From NCBI GenBank assembly GCA_027604685.1, contig JADHYX010000033.1:29604-93603 (forward strand): a DNA stretch of 64,000 nucleotides, in the 5' to 3' direction. Source of the DNA: Lobulomyces angularis. Its lineage: Eukaryota > Chytridiomycota > Chytridiomycetes > Lobulomycetales > Lobulomycetaceae. How positions within the stretch are numbered: position 1 is the stretch's first letter; each line of letters opens with the position of its first letter. This document shows, in pieces, positions 27,295 to 38,810 of the stretch. The notes beneath the pieces were generated by a model, which was not told where the DNA came from, ran no database searches, and worked only from the letters and a program-made list of their open reading frames with translations. Position numbers and translations under genes: made by a program.

Positions 27295-28278
27295 ATGTTC
27301 CCAGATTTTATACCAACACCACTAAGAATCATTTCGTTAACGATAACACTTTTAACAATATTGGTCCCAATTGCACGAATTATTTATCAATTTTACAAAA
27401 GCAAAAAGAAAAATATTTTAAAAACCAGTCAAATTCGATATTCCTTTATAATTTTGTTGGGAATAATAGTAACGCAAACCGCATCATTCATTCACCAATT
27501 TCATAATTATGCTATTGAAGATGACAATGTATCATTAAAATTCAACGCAGTCGAGACAAGATATAGTTTTTTCAGAGGTATTAATAATAAATACCTTATA
27601 AACTTTCAGAATTTAAATATTATTTTTAATTTAGAAATCAACAACCAATTCCTTACAATATTTGTAACTTTTTCACTATGGGGAACATCCTGTGTTATCA
27701 TTCTAATGGGTTTAGACCGGTATTCAAGATTAGCTTTAACTTTAAAGTATTCTGTAAATTACTACATAACTGTTTCAGTAAAGATCTTTTCAGTGTTTCT
27801 GGGAATTTCGTTTTTCATATTTGAACTCTTTGAAGTTACATTTTTAGCGTATGTTAGTGAAGATTCAGGAACTCTGGAAATGCAAATCATGAGGACAAAG
27901 ATGTATCCGATTTATATTGTTTTCAACGTTACTTTAACTGGATGGTATACTGCCCTAGATTTCTGCCTTTGTATAAAAATGGTTAAAACAGTTATAAATG
28001 AGAGGAAATTGGCAAATCCATTTTTAAAGAAGAAGCTAATTTTGGTCTTTATTATAATTTCATTAATGGACATTGTGGCTATCTTAATGTATTCTTCTCA
28101 AAAGTCTAAAGCATTGAATCATATATCGATTTCAGTTGCAAACATTCACTTTCTGTTTTCAAGTATCCTATTGGAACTTATTAGTTCCTTTTTAATAAAA
28201 AAGAATAAAAAAATTAAGTTGGTAACTCAATTATCAAGTGTTGCAATTGCTACCGAAACAAAGCAAAATGCAGTTTAA
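27295..28278 (+). CDS. Seven-transmembrane receptor-like protein, copy 2
   Basis: 327-residue intronless twin of the gene at 25495, with the same seven helices and the same LMGLDRYSRL at the end of helix 3. Substitutions cluster in helix 1, around helix 3-4 and in helix 6 (for example DVAALVMY against DIVAILMY), and one residue is added in the C-tail. A central stretch of 291 bp (27781-28071) is identical to copy 1. The reading frame is intact, so both copies look functional. The same caution about GPCR identity applies. The gene ends about 310 bp before the NOL6 start. Confidence 0.7.
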   Translation: MFPDFIPTPLRIISLTITLLTILVPIARIIYQFYKSKKKNILKTSQIRYSFIILLGIIVTQTASFIHQFHNYAIEDDNVSLKFNAVETRYSFFRGINNKYLINFQNLNIIFNLEINNQFLTIFVTFSLWGTSCVIILMGLDRYSRLALTLKYSVNYYITVSVKIFSVFLGISFFIFELFEVTFLAYVSEDSGTLEMQIMRTKMYPIYIVFNVTLTGWYTALDFCLCIKMVKTVINERKLANPFLKKKLILVFIIISLMDIVAILMYSSQKSKALNHISISVANIHFLFSSILLELISSFLIKKNKKIKLVTQLSSVAIATETKQNAV

Positions 28279-28589
28279 TAAATTTTTAATTGTAAATATT
28301 TAAAAAAAAATTTTGTTAGTCATTTTGTTAGTCAAAGAGTATCAATTTTTAAATGAAGTTTTTTATTTTAATTTTTTTTTTGAAAAATCTTTTATTTTGA
28401 TACCACATATAAATAGAAGTTACTTTTGATTAAAACACTAAAAATCATCATAACATATTTTTAATTATTATTTTGAATCGTTTGAAGAATTGTTATGAAA
28501 TTTTTTTGTTCTATCAATTATTTCCTTTTTAGGATTTTTTTTATATATATTATTTTTTTTTTTTTTTTTATATATATATAAAATTATAC

Positions 28590-31500
28590 ATGAAACGAAC
28601 AGCAAATAAAAAAGAATTGAAATCATCCAAAAAGCATAAAAGTATCAAAGATGATACGAAATTGGAAAGTACTGAAAAAGAAATCGCATTAGATGAGGAA
28701 GTAGATGTTTTTAGTGATGAGGATTTTATTGAACAACCTAATTTCGAAAATGAAAGGCAAACTGTAGTTGGTGACTCCAAGTTTCGGCCTCCTACAGCCG
28801 AGGAAATGCTAATGTTGAAGGATACAATGCAGTTGTATAAATCTAGTTTATTTCGTTTTCAGGTTTTTTAAGAATTTTATAAACTGTGAATAAATTTTTA
28901 ATTTTGTTTTTAGATTGAAGAATTATTAAAAGAGGTACAATTTGATTTTCCGAAAATGATAGAATCGACGTTACATGAAGTCAAAAGTACGTTGGATTCC
29001 ATTGAAAGTGTTAGTGAATGTAGTGTAAGTAACAATTTTGTCAATTACTCTTCATATTTGCTTTAACTCCGATTTATTGTAATGGCAGCTAGCTGATATT
29101 ATATCATCTCTTGGAGTCAGTGACATTAAAATTCCTTTTCCTGAACCGAAACCTTCCACTCATAATCAATTAAAATTTAGTTTTATAAAGCCATCAAAAA
29201 TATTTATTGTTGGAGGATATCTATTAAAATCCAATGTTAAATCAAAAAATGAAGAAAAGAATATTGACGTTGCAATTCAGATGCCAGAAAATTTATTTCA
29301 AGAAAAAGACTATTTAAATCATAGATATTTTTATAAAAGAAGTGTTTATCTTGCTGTAGTTGCTAGAGAATTTAATAAAAATTCTAATAAATTATCTTTG
29401 AAAGCAGAATTTCAATACTTTAATGGCGATGAGTTAAGACCCATACTAATTTTAAGAGGATCCAAAGGTAGTAACCCTATAAAAATTGAACTCCGCATAT
29501 TAACATATAATTTTTTTAAACTTCAGATAATTCTCTGAAAGATATATCAAAAACCAATACAATAATTCGAATTTTACCTCTTTTACCAGAAAATGTTTTT
29601 AATTTAAAAAAGCTTTCTCCCAATAAGAGTTGTATTCGTTATACTGAAAATGATACCCTAAACAATAAGGAAGAAAACAATAATAGGTTCTCGACACCCA
29701 GATACAATGCATCAATTTTGCAAGACATGGGATTTGTTTCACACTTAAACTATCTGCATGTAAACCAGAAAAAATGCCAGGCATTTAGGGAGACTGTTAT
29801 ATTAGCAAAGGTTTGGCTAAAGCAGCGTGGTTATGGAACCAATGGCGACTTCAATTCTTTTATTTTTTCTATGTGTATGGCGTGGCTCCTAAATTCTGGG
29901 CCAAATGGTGCTGAAAGGAGGTTGATGAGCACTTATAGCTCATTTCAATTGTTTAAACTTACTATGGAATTTTTAGGTAGCTTTTCAATAATGCCATATT
30001 TTTATAGCCATATTAATATTTTTAGGGAATCACGATTTTGAGGCTAGCCCACTTTTTTTAACTAAAAATGGATGTCCCATTTCTGATACAGATGTATTTC
30101 TTTAAATGCTGTACATTTTACTTATTTTATTTTAGTTTTCAAAAGCCAACTTTTCGTTGTATGATGTTGCAATAGTAGATCCCTCTGGTCGCATAAATCT
30201 CGCTGGGCACCTTTCAACATCTCAAATTTTGGAGGTAACTTTTCTATTATAGCTCTATTCACATATTTTGTTTATTTTAGTTTCAAGAAAGTGCCAAGCA
30301 AACGGTCAGATTTTTAAATGATAAGAATGATGACAAGTTTGATTTAATATTTTTGAAAAAAGTTAACGTACTGCATCTAGAATTTGACCAACTAATTAAG
30401 TATTAATAATTAATTTTTGTTGAACTAAATTAATTTTATAAAAGAATTGATACAGAAACTTGCAAACCACCAGCTTTTATACCACCGTACTCTTTAGATT
30501 ATTCTTCATCTACACAGTTTACTGCCAGCTTAATACCAAAAAAACTTACTGCAGGCCTTGGGACCCGTTTACTTCAATGCTCAGTTAGAAACAGTATTCA
30601 CAAAAAATCGTGGACATTAGATGCTACTCCAAAAATGCATTCTACTTTTTATGTGGGGTTAAAAATTGATCAAGAAAACAGTTTAAGAGGAGTTGAATAC
30701 GGACCTTCTGCTGAAAAGATTAAAGATGTTAAAGCCTTTAAAGAATTATGGGGAAGCAAAAGTGAATTAAGAAGATTTAAGGATGGAAGTATTATTGAGA
30801 GTGTAGTATTCGAAAATGATGGAACTTTTGAAGGTCGTTCGATGACTGTTTCAAAAATGGCCATCCACTTGATTACACTTCACTGTGGTATTGCAGCCAG
30901 AGATATAATAATTTGGTCTGGTGCCCAATTTTTTCCTTTTTTGAGTTTGCCAGGAAAGAGTGATGTACTATTACCAAATAAAAGCTTCAAATCAGTGATG
31001 GATGTCTTCAATTCGTTCCAAAAAAAGCTAAAAAATTATACAACGTTGCCTCTAAATATATCAACTGTGCAACCTTGCTCACCAGGATTAAGATACACTT
31101 CCATTTTTTACCCGCAACCAGACAATGGTAATCAAATGGAGATTGTTAAGTTAGATGAAGCACTGGAAGTTAATTTAGAATTCGAGAGCTCAGCAAGATG
31201 GCCAGATGACTTTGACGCTATTCAAGAAATGAAATTAGCTTTTTATCTTCACTTGGGAAAGACCATAACTGATGACTGGGAAGGAAGCAAAGCGACTGTG
31301 TCTGTGAATGACCGAACTCAATTTAATAATACTATACAATTTATTGGCAGATCTATCTTAACTGAGAGATTTTTGGATGTGAAATCTCCTGAAGGTTACA
31401 CCTTTCGATGTAGAATTAAATATGAAAGAGAGGAACTTCTATTAGAACAACTTATTAACCCTTTGCCATCAATAAAACAAGCTAGTACTTTTGGCATTGC

Positions 31501-32673
31501 AACAGCAAAACAGACACTTCAAATCTATAAACACTTATTTAAACTAACACCTTATTATTCATATCAAATTCAACAATTTTGTTTAAGAAACCCATGTCTG
31601 TCTTTTACTATTCGATTGTTTAAAAGGTGGCTTAGTTCTCACTTGTTCCTAAATTGCCAAATACCTGAAATAGTTCCAGAACTGCTTTGCTGTAGAGCAT
31701 TTATGGAAGATAATGTATGGTCTAAACCTTCTTCTGTCTTTAGTGGCTTTATTAGAGTACTTCACCTAATAACTAATTTTGACTGGGAAAATGTTCCATG
31801 TATTCTTGAATTTGAGGACTTTGATAACAATAGCGGCATTAACGTTGACACCATCGTAGAAGGTTTTAAAGGAATTAGAAGTAACAGCAGTGAAAAAGGT
31901 GGTATTGGAGGTGGCTTCTTTTTCATAGCAAGCATGGCTGATCCAAAATGTAGCATTTGGGAAAAAGGAATGGGAAACAACTTTGATATTGTTTCAAGGT
32001 TAATTACAATAAGTAAAGCATGTTTAAAACATGTAAATTCGTGGTTTGAAAATGCTGAAGCATCTGATTTTGCGGTATAAAGAGAAAATCCCATTCAATA
32101 CTAACTTTTCGTATTTAGAAAATGTTTTTGCCAGCTACTAATTTTATTGACATTAAAGTAAATTTGAATAAAAGTCTGATACCAAAGTATTACGAAAATT
32201 TTTTTTACAAGAAAACTTTTGCGCCAAAAAAAAAAATAACTTTTAAAAATTTAAGTAATTCTACGGAAGGCAAATTGGATAAGATGGAATATTTAAAATA
32301 TGTAGATCCAGTGGAAGTTTTTTTTGATGAAATAAGAACTGCAAATTTTATAGGTGATGAAAGTAAGATTTTCAGTATGTTTTATGATTTTTGTGGTGGT
32401 GATTATTTTGGATTAAAATTAAATAAAAAATTCAGGAATGAAGTTCAGGAAGAAAGAAAGGATTTTGACTTTAAAGTTAATTTAGGCTTTAGTTCAATAC
32501 CAGCAGCAAAAAAAGAGATGAAGGTAAGATAAAACTATGTTTGAGTTGGTACATTATTAAATTTTCTACAGGGAAACAAAATTCTGCCGAAAGTCTATTT
32601 AAATTTTGAAGGAATACTAGCAGAAATAAAAAAATTAGGTGATGATTTGGTGGAGGGATTTGAATATTTGTAA
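28590..32673 (+). CDS. NOL6: NOL6/Utp22 (Nrap), small-subunit processome protein
   Basis: Ten exons give 1,211 residues: 28590-28862, 28914-29024, 29089-29467, 29527-29976, 30026-30093, 30136-30234, 30281-30399, 30445-32074, 32119-32523, 32572-32673. After an acidic, Lys-rich N-terminus come the Nrap domains: FIVGGYLLKSN, the nucleotidyltransferase-like core LAKVWLKQRGYG, DVAIVDPSGRINLAGHL, and the second repeat with LRRFKDGSIIESVVF and GRSILTERF. The C-terminal part holds SKPSSVFSGFIRVLHL. Known role: part of the UTP-C/Rrp7 module in the 90S pre-ribosome needed for 18S rRNA maturation in the nucleolus. Length and domain order are normal. A broken copy of its exon 3 lies upstream at 26728. 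Confidence 0.96.
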
Positions 32674-33201
32674 TTCATTAACTGGTTTTTTTTTAACACT
32701 ATTTAAATTTTTCACACTTTAGATTATAATTTATTTTACATGAAACTTAAATAGAAACTTTTAATTGAAATGAACAGAAATATTTTTATACAATATATGC
32801 CAATGTGTACTTTATAAAATCACTCTTCGTGCAATTATCAGCTTTTGAATCTTCCCCGGCTAAGTGATGTAGTTAAGAACAAAATTACTTCAAGATATTC
32901 CAATCAAGAATATCCGATTATATGATATAAGTAACGAAAATGTTTTTTTCATTTAACACTCACTTTTATCAATTGTATCCTTAGATCATTTTATTTTTTG
33001 TCTGGATGACAAACGGACAACTGGTTCCATCCAAAACTGATTCAATTCTAGTATTTAAAAATTAAAAGTAAATTAGATAATTCAATTTCATCTTTTATAA
33101 TTGTTGTCTTTTTTTTCTTTTTCTTCAGAGTTCTGTTTTTTTTTTTGTTAATTTTTTTTAAATTTTCATTTTGCGGATAGTTAAATCACAATATACCATT
33201 T
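32674..33201. other. Intergenic, no feature seen
   Basis: Between two plus-strand genes. Contains T-rich runs just before the CDC27 start. No ORF or RNA gene recognised. Confidence 0.55.
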
Positions 33202-35687
33202 ATGATATTAAACACTTTAATAGAAAACTCAATAGACTTTTATCTAACCTCTAACGCGGTTTTCTTAGCTGAAAAGCTGTACTATCAATGTCAAAACGAA
33301 GAATCAACTTACTTATTGGCAAAGGCGTACTATCATAACTTCCAATTTTCTTCAGTGTATGAGTTGTTAAAGCAAAATCTGAACCACCCACCGTCAATGT
33401 ATTTGTTTTCTCAATCATGTATTCATTTACAAAAGTTTTCTGAGGGGGAAGCTAAACTAAAAAATTTACTAAAAATAGGTTTTTGCTTTCTTCTTTTTCA
33501 TTTCTTATTTTTCATGCTGTTTTATCAAATTAGTTGATCTTAATGATCCAAATACTTCGTTTATTTATTGTACTCTGGGAATAATGTTAAAAAAATCATT
33601 TTGTTTTGAAGAAAGCGTTAAGTATTTTCAAGATGGTAACTTATCGTTTAAATTTTTTTAAATTGTTATAAATTAAATTAAAAAAAAAAAAATGCAGCAC
33701 TTTTGCTAAACCCGTTTTTATGGACTGCATTTGAAAATTTGTGCGAACTTGGTGTAAACGTTAATGCCAGTGAAATATTTGATCAACACAGTGCCCAAGT
33801 AATTTTTTATGTGTTAACAACATTCTTATGTATAAAACTTTATAGTTTTTTTTAAATGAAATGAGCAACAGGTTAGCATTTCCTAATCAGTCAAAAATTG
33901 ATGACGAAAAAAAATCGCCTTTAAAAAATAAAAATTCGAAGAATTATGCTGCAAAATTTCAATTTTCACAAAAGAATTTGAAAATTTTACCCACAGCGTT
34001 ACCAAGTTCTACGAATTTAGTCAACAAGGTTTCTGCAAAGCGATCTGCTTTAGATTCTGGTTTGCAAGATTTGCACGGGAATAAAGGAAAAAAAAAAATT
34101 TTGACAAGAGGAACTACTCATGGGAATAATGATATATCGCAGCCGTCTAAGATGAATTTAAGATCCACTTCTGCATCAGCTAATATAAAAAATAATCTTA
34201 CTACTGCAGGAAAACCTTCGTCTTTAGCATGTGCTGAAATACCAAATAAGGAAAAAAAAATAGCACTAAAAAATGAGGAAAATAAAGTAAAGAAAAAATA
34301 TTTTTCAATAAAAAATTTTTTAAATTTTTTTAAGATAGTCAGAGACGAAACCGAAGAAAAATATGAGGTAGAAGTAATACTGGATTTACTAAAAACAATT
34401 GGAAATGGATATTATAATTTATGTCAATTCAATTTGGAAGAAGCACTGGAATATCTACAGTCATTGGATTTACAACAGTTCAATTCTTCTTATGTTCTCG
34501 GCTTAATAGGAAAAGTCAAATTTGAAATGGGCGATTATTTCGAAGCTGAAAATTATTTTAAAAAAGTCAGAGCTGTGGATCTTTCTAATTTTAAATTTAT
34601 GGACTTGTATTCAACTGTTTTATGGCATCAAAAAAAAAGCGTTGAATTAAGTTATTTGGCGCATGAGCTCATTGAATTCGAAAGACTGAGCCCTCAATCA
34701 TGGTAAATCTCTATATATCTGCCACTACATGTTGCTATTTCATGTTAATATTTGAATAGGGTCGCAATTGGCAATTGTTTTAGCTTAAAAAAAGATCATG
34801 ATAATGCAATAAAGTGTTTTTCACGAGCAATACAGTTAGATTCTAACTTTTGGTATTCTCCTGCAATCATTCTTCACTTATTTATTTTTATAGCTATGCA
34901 TACACATTGTGCGGACACGAATTTCATGCAACTGAAGATTATACTAAAGCGACAAATTCTTATAGACAAGCCATTAGAATTGATCCGCGGCATTACAATG
35001 GTTTTTTTAAGTTTATCGTTTTTATGCTCAATTTTTTTTCAAGCTTGGTATGGTCTGGGGCAAGTTTGTTTAGCTCAAGAAAAATTTGATTTGTCACATT
35101 ATAATTTTGAAAAAGCCATTTCGATCAATCCAGATCCTAAGATTTATTTTAGTTTGGCTTTGGTAAAGAAAATTATTTAATTATTGAAAAAAAATTAAAT
35201 TTAATAATTTTTATTTGAAGGTGTCTCATAAAGCGAAAAAATTCGAACAAGCTCTAAAGTATATTGATTTTAGCATAAAAAATAATAAGGAAATATTAAG
35301 CACCTTTCACTTTCAAAAAGCAAAAACTCTATTTGAAATGGAGCGGTTTCAGGTAACTTTTTTTGCGACTGAGTATTTAATTGTTGTTGAAAGGAATCAT
35401 TAAACGAATTGTTAAAAATAAAAGATATGTTGCAGGAAAGTAATGTGTATTTTTTAATGGGCAAAATATATAAAAAATTGGGGAAAAAAAAAGATAGTAT
35501 TATTAGTTTTACATTTGCTCAAGATTGTTTAAACACTGGTTCTCGAATGGGTACTTTAATTAAAGACGAAATTGAGAGCTTAGATTACGAAGGACGCGCA
35601 GGTAAAACTGCTTTTTTTCCAACAAAAATGAAATTTTTTTTTTAAGGTAATGGCGAATCCTTCAGAGTTTTATTTGACATGGATTAG
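33202..35687 (+). CDS. CDC27: CDC27/APC3, anaphase-promoting complex TPR subunit
   Basis: Ten exons: 33202-33478, 33534-33635, 33698-33798, 33846-34702, 34760-34852, 34894-35000, 35044-35162, 35221-35352, 35394-35601, 35647-35687. They give 678 residues. N-terminal TPR dimerisation block (AVFLAEKLYYQC...ESTYLLAKAYYH); then a long Lys/Ser/Asn-rich disordered insert (about 170-310), typical of the family; then C-terminal TPRs with YAYTLCGHEFHATEDYTKA, RQAIRIDPRHYN and AWYGLGQVCLAQEKF, ending FLMGKIYKKLGKKKDSI. CDC27 binds the IR tail of Cdc20/Cdh1 in the APC/C ubiquitin ligase that triggers anaphase. The AYTLCGHE and RHYNAWYGLG blocks are diagnostic. Confidence 0.95.
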
Positions 35688-36191
35688 TGATTGTTTTGAA
35701 TTTTTCTACCTTAATTAAGCTAATCAGAAACAGCTGTAAATATTTATTGTATAGTTCCTTTACTCGTAAATGGAAATAATGGTGCAACCAAATAGTCCAT
35801 TTATCATATGAAAAAAACTTTAATTTACTCTGCTTATTAAATTAATTAGCATTTACAAACAATTAACTTTATTTTTGCTCTATTTTTACCCTTCAACAAA
35901 TCTCATTAGCAGCTACAAATAATAAATCTCATTTAAAAAGCAACAATAAAAAATCTTAATTTTCCATTTTGCAATATAGCAACATTTAAGATTATGTTTT
36001 AAATTTTGGGTAGTTTTTTGAATTTCGGAATTGTCAACGGAATATAATGTAAAATAAAAAAAAACTTCATTAATAATAATAATCATCAATAAATTATTCA
36101 ATTATCAGTCCGTTGTTCTCGATTTAAGCTGTATAAATTAACTTTGTAAAAATTATATAACTTACTTTCATTTTAGAATCAACAAAGCTAA
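35688..36191. other. Intergenic, nothing seen
   Basis: Half a kilobase between CDC27 and the Tul1-like gene, AT-rich, with no coherent ORF or repeat. Confidence 0.5.
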
Positions 36192-38454
36192 ATGAAGAAA
36201 TACATTCTTGTTGTTTTATTTTTTATTTTTGTATACCTTTCTCCTCCTTTATTTAACCAAGAAGTATCTGCTAAAGAAGAATTCGAAATGCTGAAAAACA
36301 AATCTACAGTAGTTAACAACACCAGCTTTTCCAAGAACAGCAGTACCTTTGTTCCCCCCAAAAAAGTGACATTCAACGTACCTCATCATTATAACGATAC
36401 AAATTTATTTTTTAATTCAATAAATTATGATTTATGGCTTGATTTGAATAATTACAGTAAAACCCACGTGAAAGGTACTTTAAACGTAAAAGACAATGTA
36501 TTTCAATTACAGGGATTTTATTTAAAAGAAATGGATATTTTAATATTAGTTGCATATCAAGTTGGGTAAGCATCAAAAACTTCTCACTTCGTATAAATGA
36601 AAATTTTTTTAGCTTTCCAGTCGAAAATCTGGTTTATATGAATCAAAAGATTTCAAATAATTTGGCAGAATTCAATTTAATAAAAAATTTAACACTGGAC
36701 CTAATCGAACGTAGATTAAACCTTTTAAGTAAACTACTGGAAGCTGACGCTTTTGCAAAAAGTAAGTTAAAATTTTCTGAATTTTTAGTGCTAAAAATAT
36801 TACGTATACTTTTAGCATCCTTTTCACCAATAACATCTTATACACTAAAAAATAAAAATAAGGACTGCGTTCTAAACTTAACGATTAAGTTGCAAACACT
36901 ACCAGATTTTAAAACTAAGCAAGATTTAGACTCCTACGAAAATGGTATAATTTTAAGGAATAAGTGGAATAATTAATTGTTTTTTAATAGAACTGGAAAA
37001 TCCCACAACATTAACTTTTACGTCACCATCAATTGAATCCTATTTAAATTTAACATCTTCTGAAAAATGTTTCAATATTTTAAAAAATAATGTTAGTAAC
37101 TTAGAAAATGAGTATTTGGTTGGGCTAAGTATTTTGGAGTATTATAAAAAAGGGAGGATATTTAATTTTAGCATGTACTTCGTGACCTTTTTTGAAATTA
37201 TGATAACTTTAAATTTAATGGAGAAGTCGTATACCCAATCCAGTTTAGTTAAAATCAGGTTTCTATATTTAATCTACTTTTTCTGAATTGTTATTTTAGT
37301 CCAATAACTTTCAGTTTTATGACCTTATTGGACTCATACTATTGCGTAGTAAGCTTAATGACCGGTTTATTGTTGGAAGACCTTTTCTTGCCATTCTCAT
37401 CAACATCCCTATTAAAATTTGTTTTATTTTCGGTATTAGAAGTACGATATCTCTGTGCTATCCTGAAAGCTCATCAAAGAGGAGGTGACACATCCTCTAC
37501 TGGCCGTTCAGCAATTTCGACTTATTGTAATATTTTCACGTTATTTCTAATTGTTCTTTTTTTAGATGTATACCCTTTCTTAGGAATATTTTTTATTCAT
37601 CAAATCTTATCTGGAGTGTTTCCATATGTTTTATATCTTATCATGTTCATCTTATATTCATTCTGGGTTCCTCAAATACTAAGGTGAGTTATAATAAAAC
37701 TTTATTAATATTTAATTACGTTAGAAACATGACTCGAAATACAAGAAAATCTGTGGATTTTCAGTATGTTATCTCAATAACATTTTTGCGATCACTTCCA
37801 GTTCTTTATTATTTGAACTGTCCAAATAACCTTTTGAATTATTCACCGCAAAATACAACTAGCAGGAACCATCAACTGCAAAGACCTCATGAACATTTTA
37901 TTCTTGACAACCCTTTTATAACCTCAGCTTTATTTGTTTCTTATTTAAGTTTTCAAGTTTTGGTATTATATTTACAAAAAATACAGGGGTCAAGGTTTTT
38001 TATAAGTGATAAATTTGGGTTATTTCTACCGGGACATGATTATTACCAGGCTATTACTAATAAAAATTTTCGGTTTGTGAAAGGAGATGATGATGCTGAA
38101 GTGAAGGAAGATGAAGAAATCAGTTTGAATTTTGAGTGTAATATTTGCTTTATGGTAAACTGTGCTTTAAATAGTTTTTAATGGTGTTAAATTTTTTTAT
38201 TTTTGATAGCCGGTTAACATCACATCAAATTCAATGCTTGGTACAGAAAAAGACTACATGATCACCCCTTGTCATCACTTATACCATGCAGGTTTGCAAA
38301 TCAACTTTCTTAAAATCAAAAAATTTTATTGATATTTATAGGTTGCTTAGAAAAGTGGATGGAGGTTAAATTAGAATGTCCAGGTAATTTATTAGCAATT
38401 GATTATTTTCATTATTTCCTTGAAGTATGTCGCCAAGAACTTCCTGACATATAA
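36192..38454 (+). CDS. TUL1: Tul1/Dsc1-like transmembrane RING E3 ubiquitin ligase
   Basis: Eight exons (36192-36565, 36613-36944, 36991-37258, 37300-37683, 37725-38154, 38210-38291, 38342-38383, 38426-38454) give 646 residues. Layout: N-terminal hydrophobic leader, lumenal domain of about 300 residues, then a bundle of membrane helices with the family blocks FWVPQILRN and FLRSLPVLYYLNCP. The C-terminal cytosolic RING-H2 reads ECNICFM...TPCHHLYHAGCLEKWM...CPVCRQELP. In fungi this family is the catalytic subunit of the Dsc/Tul1 Golgi-endosome ligase for misfolded or orphan membrane proteins; the role here is by homology. The RING is split over four exons, two under 50 nt, so ORF callers will miss it. 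Confidence 0.93.
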
Positions 38455-38810
38455 AAATATTTATAAATATTTCATCCTAACAATTTAAAGTGCTGCATTT
38501 AGAAAAATTTTTAATTTCTTTTTGATGATAAACTAATCAGGAAGAAATTTTTATTTTTTTGTAATTTAACAAGGAGTTATCGAATATATATTGCTATATT
38601 ACTGTATTGCTTTAAATAAATTCAAGATAAAAAAAAAAAATTAAAATGAAAATTAGATTTAAAAATAGCTAAAATAAAACCATTTTTCTATGGTAGATAT
38701 TAAAAAATAAAAATTATATAGGTATCTTAAGAAGTTTTTTTCTGGCACCAATTCCATGGTACTTAAAAAATAAAGCAAATTTTCATTCACGAAAAAAATA
38801 TCCAAAGTTG
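38455..38810. other. 3' intergenic between convergent genes
   Basis: Tul1-like and PPR genes end toward each other here. A/T-rich, with AATAAA-like words. No other content recognised. Confidence 0.5.

Larger units (their letters stand above)
26987..29455. repeat. Tandem segmental duplication, copy 2 (downstream copy)
   Basis: Begins with the copied tail of gene B, contains the second seven-TM gene, and runs into the intact first three exons of NOL6. Noncoding DNA after the receptor stop codons aligns with copy 1 for about 250 bp before copy 1 shows its deletion. The intact gene order in this copy, receptor followed by NOL6, is probably ancestral. Confidence 0.87.
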
